64,000 nucleotides of DNA, from contig JAJAGP010000351.1 of NCBI GenBank assembly GCA_025084515.1, positions 360,421 through 424,420 on the forward strand, in the 5' to 3' direction. Under the pieces are notes generated by a model, which had not been told where the DNA came from, ran no database searches, and saw nothing but the letters and a program-made list of their open reading frames with translations. A program made the position numbers and the translations under genes. This DNA comes from Ancistrus triradiatus. Its lineage: Eukaryota; Chordata; Actinopteri; Siluriformes; Loricariidae. Each line of letters starts with the position of its first letter. Within the stretch, counting starts at the first letter, position 1. Below are positions 47,101-56,800 of this stretch, piece by piece.

Positions 47101-50100
47101 TGAGTATTGTTGTTGACCTTGTCCGTCCCTTTATAACCACAGTGCACCACAAGCTTATGGCTACTCCCAGCAGGATAACATGCCATGTCACAAAGCATAA
47201 ATATAAGTAATTATATATAAATCTATAGAACTATACAGTCTGTATGTCTAACTTGCAGTTGCTCTACTGGCAAAGTTCTTATGCACAATGATCCTAAAAT
47301 GCCAGTGATGACTTTTTTGTTGAGCTCTACCTTATCAGGTCATGTTTGCACACACATTTGAATTAGCCAAATATTAGGTCATAATCTGGTCATAAATGCT
47401 GTAGAATGCTTTTTATATGACCACTTGAATAATCAGGCAATTGCTGAAATCAGTGATTGGAGCATAAATAAAAATTGTGTCCCCATATATCTGTGCCCTG
47501 GAAGCTAATTTACCTCCATTTGCATATATTCAGGAGGAGCATGAGGGATTTAGCCCCTCAGAGGAGTCCTGGCCTAAGAAGTTCCCAGAGCCTCTGTCCT
47601 GGAGGAGTGATGAGGAGGATGAGGACAGTGACTTTGGAGAGGAGCAGAGGGACCGCTACCTAAAGGTGAACATTTACAAGCCTGTACAGAAATAGACTGC
47701 TATATGATGGGAGAAGTGATTCCTTTACGAATGTACGAAAGTCAACTTGATACTAAGATCCAGTCTTATCTATTGTTTGTATTTGTTCCACTACGTAACT
47801 TCCTTGTTTTACTTACAATGAAATTCCCCCAAAATTCTGTACGTCGCAACCTACCAGGAATGTTCCCTTCCTGTTCCCTTCCTGCTCTGATGCCTGCATT
47901 TTCAATATATACTGCTCAAAAAAGAAAGGGAACCCTTAAACAACAGAACTCCAAGTGTTCCCTTTATTTTTTTGAGCAGTATATATTGAAAATGCAGGCA
48001 TCAGAGCAGGAAGGGAACAGGCAGAGAATCCAGGTCAAGTATGGAGGTTTGAGGTGATCAGGCAGACTAGACACTGGGAGTGAGCTGGCAAATTGTACTA
48101 AAACAAGTGCACATCCTGGAATAAACCTGGAATAAACAGCATTCAGAGTTATCATGGTGCTCAGATTCACTAATCAGGAGTGTTGGTTTGAAAATGTAGA
48201 AGCTGAGAACTAAAATACACACAGAAATGAACAGGAAAATACAAATTGCTGCGTAAAGAATCAGCAGCGTAATGGGGTGCATGGGAGAGAGGATTGACTG
48301 AAGGGGAACGAGCCAGAATGGGAACTGACTAGTGGTGTAATAGTACTCCCCCAGTGTGGCTGCAGAGGCCGAGCGATGTCCAACGGGAGCTAGGCAGTGT
48401 AGGAGGGTGGAGTGGAACCCACGGGCTTGGCATGGGTTCAAGCAGTACGCAGGCATTTGGGGTGGCTTGGTGGGTAGCAAAAGGTCCTGGGTTCAATCAC
48501 AAAGTGGAGCGGCCTGGGTCCTTTCTGTATGTAGTCTGCATGTCCTCCCCGTGTCTGCGTGGGTTTTCTTCCCACAGTCCAAAGACATGCATGTTAGGTT
48601 AATTGGTTATGCCAAATTGACATTGACCTTGTGTCACTTATATACCTTGTGTATGATGCTGATGGTGACATTAAATAAATCAATAAACAACAAAAACGCA
48701 GGCATTTATGGTTTTGTAGATAGGTGAATATGGTCCACCTTGATTTCAAAATGACACTTGGGGTCAGGGTGAACCAGGATGGGTGCACTCTTGAAGACCT
48801 TCTTTAGGTTCTGGAAGGCACAGAATGCTATCGGGGTGCAAAGAGCACATGAGGGTGGCAGTGAAGGGAGCGGCTATGGTACTGGAGCTCTGGATGAACC
48901 ACAGATAGAAATTAGTAATGCCCATATACCGGTGCACATCTGAAAGCAACAAAAGCATAAAAACTGTTGGAGAGACCAAATGGTACTCATGTTGCCCTTT
49001 ATTAGTTATACATGTGGTTTTCGCTCTCGCCCAAGATCCGCCCCAGATTTTACACACTCTGCTGGTCTGGTGAAGCTCCTTGAGGGCTCAGTCCTTAACT
49101 TGTAGCTGTTGTTTTGCAGTCAGAGCTTGGTAATTGATGCAGGGGCACAGACTCCAGTCAGACCTTTCCACAAAGAAGAACCGGGTATTCACCAGAAAGG
49201 TGGAAGGGCAAACTGTAAACCATAAGAGGGCACCTCAGACATGTCCTGCTTCATGATCCCACTTGGTCCCATGACAAGGGATAAATCTGGGACATAGGAG
49301 CATCATCCTTTTCTTCAGCTCTATGGCACAATCAAGAGGTCAGTGCGGCAGGAGCCGGTGACTTTGTGAGCGCTGGAAAGTTCTGCTAGGTCGGTATAAG
49401 CATCTGGAGGTTAGGCAGAGGGCACCAGTGTGACAGCAGTGTCACCATAGGACCAGACAGTATGTGCCCATGCTAGCTAATGACCAGTGAGTAGGGAGAT
49501 AACAGGCAGCACGACCACAAAAGACCTTGAAAGCCATAAGGATTTCCATTGAATTTCTCAAAAAGAATGATTTAAGGAAACTCACTGGGCGGCGTGGCAG
49601 TGCTGAGCGCTGAAGCGGGCGGTAGCACTATTTTGGAAAGGCACGAGACCTGATGGGAGAGATCAATGATATTGGGTGCCAGAGGTCCAAGCTGCTATTG
49701 CTGTGCAGACAGATGTGCAGTGAGTGGCTTACAGTTGATACAGTCCAAGCAATTGTGGGCCTTGCTCAAGGACCCAACAGTGGCAGGTTGGCAGAGGTGG
49801 GATTTGAACTTTGGACCTTTTGCTCCATAGGCCAGTACCTTAACCGCTATGCTAACACAATCCTAATGCAGTGGGACTGTTACGACCAACCAGGGATGGA
49901 GATGAAGATGAGGTCAATTAACAGGTATTTATTGAAATTAAAGAGTAGGCATGAGCAGGAAGACAATGAGGATCATGTTCAAGCAGAGATCAAGTACAAA
50001 GACCAGACAATTAGGCAGAGTAAGGAGTTGGATAAGCAGGAATATACTAAAAGAGGCAAAGAGCTAAACTGGAACTAAACAGCAGGCAGGGAGTTCAGAG

Positions 50101-53100
50101 TCACAACTAAACCTAAAATGAAACTTCTCAACTAAAGGTGAGAAACTGGGACCTTAAATACAAGCAGGGGTCGACATTAAGGAGGAGGATCGACATTAAC
50201 TCTGTCAAAACCTTACCTAGCTAACGACCTATCTAGGGTTAAAGTTAACAGCTTTACTCTATGCCTCTGTGCCAGACAGTGGATTTCTAAAATACAGAAC
50301 ACTTCGTACTTGCTGTGAAACTATGTAACAGTCAAGAGTATCGGTGGTTGGTAACCATTTTCGGGGAGATGTGCTGAAGACGAGTGGATTTATGAGTGGG
50401 GTGTGGCTATAGGGCACAAGTCATGTTTTAGTATCATCATTTGACTACAATAGCTTCAAATTGACGCCAAAACTGAAACAAGATTCGTTTTCACTGAGAG
50501 TGAGACTTGGAGTGTTTTCACACCTACACACCTACAGTGGTGAAAGTTTTGTGAACCTTTTAGAATGTTCCTATATTTCTGAATAAAAATGACCTAGAAC
50601 AAAGGAGAATTTCTGAGAACTTCCAAAAGAGTTGATGCTCATCAGGATGGAAAAGGTTACCAAACCATCTCCAATAAGTTTGACTCCACCAATCCACAGT
50701 CAGATCAGATTGTGTGTATAATGGAGGACCATTGTTACCCTCCCCAGGAGTGGTCCTTTTCCAACAAAGATCACTCCAAGAGCAAGGTGTGTAATAGTGG
50801 TGAGGTCACAAAGGAACCCCAGGTAACTTTTCTAACCCACTGAAGGCCTCTCTCAACATTGGCTAATGCTAATGTTCATGAGTCCACCATCAGAAGAACA
50901 CTGAAAACAACAATGGTGTGCATGGCAGGGTTGCAAGGAGATGATCCCAACAACCCGCTCAGGCAACGAAGGAGTGGCTCTGATAAAAAGAGATTTCAAG
51001 TCCTGGAGTGGCCTAGCCAGTCTCCCAGACCTCAGCCCCATAGAAAATTTGTGGAGGGAGTTGAAAGTCTGGATGCCCCAACAAAAATCCACTGCTCTAG
51101 AGGACCTCTGCATGGAGGAATGGGCCGAAATACCAGCTTACAGTGTGGTGCAAACCTGGTGAAGACTTACAGGAAACCTTTGACCTCTGTCATTGCCAAC
51201 AAAGGTTATGTTAGAAAGTATATTGAGTTGAAACTTTTGTTATTAGCATTTACATTTAGATTTTACAGCATTTAGCAGACGGCCCTTATCCAGAGCGACT
51301 TCCAATGATGCAGGGCTTACAGTTGATACAGTCCCAAGTAATTGTTGGTTTAAGGGTCTTGCCCAGGACCAACAGTGGCAGCTTGGCAGAGTGAGATTTG
51401 AACCCGGGGACCTTTTGGTCGATGTCCAGTTACCTTAAAACCCACTAGGCTTACAACAGTCCCAAATAGACTAAATACTTTAATTTCAGCATAATTTACA
51501 ATAAAATTCTTTAAAAAATCCTACAATGTTTATTTCCTGGACCTTTTCAGAGTTGAAGTGTAAATATGACAATAAATTACAGACCTCTCTCATTTTTTCA
51601 AGTAGGAGAACTTGCACAGTCAGTGGCTGACTAAATACTTTTTTTTTCCCCCACTGTAGATGTTGTTTAAAAGGGAATCTGATGGTGAACCGCTGCAGCT
51701 GATATTATTTTTGTATTCATATCGTAAGCCAATTTGTGGTCTGCCCTATCATCACGCATGAGATCTCACACCACAACTCCTTTAGGGACTGTAAGCTATG
51801 TTACACTGAGGCAATTTATTCATCTTTTCATTATGGCCGTTGTTTACATATCAGTGGTAGTGTATTCTCTCAAGGATAGGAAAATAATTGATATAACTTT
51901 TTATAAATGTTACAAACTATACAAAATTAAACGTTAGTTTTTGCCCGTGACCCTGATTTTTGTTGCTAATTCACTTCACTGGATGACTAAGCTGGTGATA
52001 GATAACGTTTAATATCAATATCTGACATTTTCAGTGCTGTGTGGCCATGTAAATCTGATCTTTTCAAAATCCGACCTGAGCCACTTTCATATGTGGTCCT
52101 AGATACATATTCGGATACGTGGCCGTGCGAACTGAAATGAGAACGCTGAGATTGGAGTCCATGCGACTTTTTCGTCGTTCCAACTTGGCACTGTTTGCAT
52201 GGCAAAATAAATTCAAAGAAAATAGGCAGATATAAGTTACATTAAAACAGTGGGTTAAAACTGCCAGAAAGCAGTGGTGCACTGTTTTACATAACTTTTC
52301 TGCTTTTTTTACTGGCTTAATAGTGGTGGGAGGAAAACATTAAGTGAGCAATAGATTAGCCAATCAAGGAAGCTAATGATTCTAAATCGGAGATGCCCCA
52401 TTCATTTTGGAAAGGAAAAAGAATGCCACAATAACGTTCTGAGAGATTGGGGTTACAGCCTTTGTTTAGGCACCTCATTCCGTGGAACACAGGGCTACTG
52501 TTGTTACCTTGTAATAGCCCCAGGTAAGACATGGCTTTAATTTATTGATAATCCTGCAGTCATACAGCATTTTTATTTCCCAGCTGTTATAGCAGTTCGT
52601 TCAAAAAAAAAAATCATATGAACATTCTTCTTTAGAAACAACTATGTTCCTGCACACTGCAAAGACCAGGGGCACAGCTCCAGAGAACTCCACCTATGTG
52701 AAGTTTGCATTTCTTGGTCTGCGTCTGCATGAAGTTTATGCAATGTGCTCCGGTTTCCTCCCACATTTCCAAAGGAATGCCTTAGGTAAAACTGGTCGCC
52801 CAGTGTGAATTAGTCTACTAGTATTGACATAACCTTGTTCTGTCGTGAATAGCCACTGATGCTGATCAGACGTCAAATTACCGTATTTTTTTTGGGCTAT
52901 AAAGCGCGATATCAACGATCGTCTGCTAACGGGTATATTTTTCATACATAAAGCGCACCGCAATTATAAGACGCATGAAATGAAACAAAACTCTTAAGTT
53001 CCCTCAGAAGCTCAGTGTTTGGTCTTTACCTGGTGCAGGGCGTCCTTCTTGCTTCCTCCCACTTCCGTACCATTGATTCGTTAATGCTGAATTCTCTCAC

Positions 53101-53836
53101 AGCTGCTCTATGTCCATGTTGTACTGCGTGACTGATAGCGTTGTGTTTGAAATCCGCTTCGAAAATGAATGAATGAATGCAAGTACCCTAATGCTGAAGC
53201 ACATACCGTATTACTCCGCGATGCTGCGCACTACGGTGGCCGTAAGCTTCGTAACTTACCAAGGCCGTGCTAAAACATTTTGACAGATTTATGAGTGCCG
53301 TGTACCATCTACGATCGGTTCTAGGTCAGAAAGCACAACCAGAATTAATTCATACATTAGACGCACCGCATTTTAAGGCGCACTGTCGATTTTTGAGAAA
53401 GTTAAAGGATTTTAAGTGCGCCTTATGGTCCGAAAAATACGGTAAATGAATTGAACAAACACCCCAAAGACCACCACAAACTACCTTGTGAGCAGGTCCA
53501 TTAGGCTCATGCTTTAGCCTGGTCAGAGTTCAGAATTGAACCCTGTAGAGAATACTTGGTCTCATATTAAGCACAAACTATTTGGAAAACATTTTCAACT
53601 ACTTGTCAACTGTTTGAAGCCATTACTATTGAGTGGAGCAGCACTGACTCTTCTTAGTATTCAGATCTGTCTGCAAGTTTAAGCAAAGACTTTAAGTTTT
53701 AAGGAAATCGAAGACAAAATCTGTCTCTCATTATCTGTTGCTTGCTACTTTCCTGAACAATTATTTGCTACTGAGAGCATTAAAAGCTTCATATTTTGCT
53801 TTCTGGTGTTTGGCTTATTTTTTCACCCAGAGGTGG

Positions 53837-53892
<56 letters not shown>

Positions 53893-56800
53893 CTCACATG
53901 CTCATTTGTGTGCCTGTGCGTGTGGGCGTGTGTGCGTTTTGTTGCATGTTGCTTACACTTAGTTGGGGGAAGCCCCTCTGCCGCTCCACTTCAGACATTC
54001 ATTTCTTCTGATGCTGTTATTTACAAGATTGTTTTGGTTGCTCATTCTGCTTTTTTTTCCTCAAAATGTTTTGGCTCTATTCTGATGCCATACAATCTGT
54101 TGGTTAAGGAAGTGGCAAAGGCAAATTAAAATCAGTTTCCATTTGGTTTTTCTGAAAAGTCACGTTGTCATCGCCTGCGTACTATATTGTTTTCCTGGTA
54201 TTCATTTTGGCTGTAGGAACTACTCAGTCATTCATGTAGTATGTCATGATTCTGTAGTCTGTATGTATGGAAAGTTCCACACACACATCAGGAAGTATAC
54301 ACTCCTGGGGGGGAAAAACACCTCCTGGAACCTCCATAATTGCGAAATCGGTGTTGTTCCACTGAATTGTAAAGACTTCATAAGGAGTGTCTGTATATTC
54401 CAGGTCTTTATTGAAGTCGGTGTTTTCTGTTATTCACATGAAACCCTTGGAAAAATGTGAAAAAATGTTTACTTGTTTGTAATATTGCTGGTATTTTGAT
54501 TGTTTTTTGTAATGTTCATTATAGTTGTTGCTGGATCTAAACAATTCTAAAATGAACAACATGATACTGTGCATTCTGTACTGCCAGTGTTTTAATGACT
54601 ATTTTATAGGACTGCCTATATATCACAGTACAAACAAATGTACTGTAATGGACAATAACATTAAATATGTAGTATAGTAAGTTATGATTGATGCTGGTGT
54701 TTCTTGTTTACAGTCCATTGTTTAAATTTAGACCACACTTGTACATTGAGTAATGTATCTATAATATTTTAATATAACAATCTTAAAAACCGTTTGATTG
54801 GCTGTTAAATCTTCATTCACTTACACAACAGGTCTCAAGTGGTGGTAGGTGTACACATGGTGTCTATTGTAATGGGTGCAGGTGTCTGTTACAGGACATT
54901 GTACTCATTGTTTCTCAGCATAAATATGGCAGTGGTGACATTGTAGTCATTGTTTGTATTTCTCATATGTCAATATGCAGGTCAGTTCATTGTCTGAGCA
55001 CCAGGAGTTTTTCATCTTTCTGCAACGAGTGCTCAGCCCTGTGCTGGAGGCTTACAGTGGAGCAGCCATCTTCGTACACAGCCTGGTCTCCCCCATGGCA
55101 GAGAGAGAATACACGCAGAAGCTCTTTAAATTTCTCCTCACCCGCACAGAGAAAGGAGTGGCAGCTTATGGTCAGTTTCACCAGCTTAAATGCATGTACT
55201 AAAGTGTTAGTCAAAAGGAAAGACCTATATGAGTAACTTCCATCTATAGTGTTGTCTTAGGCATGAGTGTTGCACGAAGAGGAGTTTTCCAAATGGCATG
55301 CTTTCAAAATTACTGAATGAATTAATATTAAATATAAAATTAAATCTTGCATTTAATCATGTACCATGTACCTGCACCATCACGTTTAGTAAATGAAAAG
55401 TTCTCCATTAACTATTATGTTCATTAGTTAAATGAAACATTTAATGTTTTACTGACACACTGTAGAAGGCATAGAATAGAAATCGAAGACTCTGGGAACT
55501 GTAGGTGCTTTTACAGTGGTGCTTCAAAGTTTGTGAAACCTTTTAAAGGAAAATTTTCCTTTAAAGATGTCTGAATAAATATGGCCTAAAATATCAACTG
55601 ATTTTTCACACAAGTCCTAAAAGTAGATGAAGAGAACCCAGTTAAATAAGGAAACATAAATATTATACTTGATCTTTTATTTATTGAGGAAAATGATCCA
55701 ATATTACCCATGTAAAATAAGAGTGGTAAAAGTATGTGAACCTCTAGGATTAGCAGATAAGTTGAAATGGGTGTCAGGTGTTTTCAATCAATAATAAACC
55801 TTATTTATGGACAAAGGAAAACACTGCATTCCAGCATAAGAACCTTATCCCTGTGAAATATAGTGATGATGGTATTATGGTCTGGGCCTGGTTTGCTGCA
55901 TCTGGGCCAGGATGGCTTCCTATCATTGATGGAACAATGATTTCTGAATTATTCAAATCCTATATGTAATATATCAAATCCTAAAGGAAAGTTTCAGGAT
56001 ATCGGTCTGTGAATAGTGTAGAATTTGTATTGACAGTATACAATGGAAGTCTCAAAAGTGTGTGTACTTAAAACAGCAGCAGTAATGGCAGCATTATGTT
56101 TAAAGTGACTGTGCAAATTACAGGGCAAGTCAAAGTCATGACCTTAGTCCAACAGAAAGGTTGTGCAAGGACCTGAGGTGAGCAGTTAATGTGAGGAGCT
56201 GGAGTGGGCTAAAATTGATCCAAGTCCATGTCCAGGATTGATAAACAGTTACTGGAAACATTTAGTTGCAGTTATTTTTGCACGAGGGGTCACATCAAAA
56301 ACTGAAAGCAAAGGTTCACATCGTTCGCCACTCACAGATATGTAATACTGAATCATTTTGAAGGATTATATTATTAATGAAGGATTATATTATTAATTTA
56401 TTATATGATTTGTTTAATTGGGTTCTTTATCTACTTTTAGGGCTTGTGTGAAAGTCTTATGTTTTAGGAAATATTTATGCTCTTTAAGCCCACAGGAGAC
56501 ATCCTGTTGGTATGTGATTAATCTTATTGTCTGTTTTTGACTCAAGTATCGTTATGTCGAAGTGGATCGACACAAAGCTATATTGGAAGTCACGGTCCTT
56601 TGCGCATGTAGTCTTGTTTTGCTGAGCTGATATTTATGCCACGTCATAATGTTGATGCCATAGCTGATGCCCCCTGATAATGAAAATTTTTGTAAAAAGT
56701 ACAGACAGACTGCATGACCTTTAGTAAAGCATTCATGAATGTACTTTGTTTAACTGTGTTGACCTACATGTTGTCAGTCAATGAACTTTTACTTTTAGGG

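Larger units (their letters stand above)
45345..47205 (+). mobile_element. Tc1-like transposon with two nested insertions
   Basis: Decayed relative of the element at 22190. Its transposase gene is interrupted at 45611-46797 by a LINE with a 14-bp duplication ACTACACTGGGTTC. The transposon resumes at 46798 and ends near 'acatgccatgtcacaaagc'. Confidence 0.75.
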
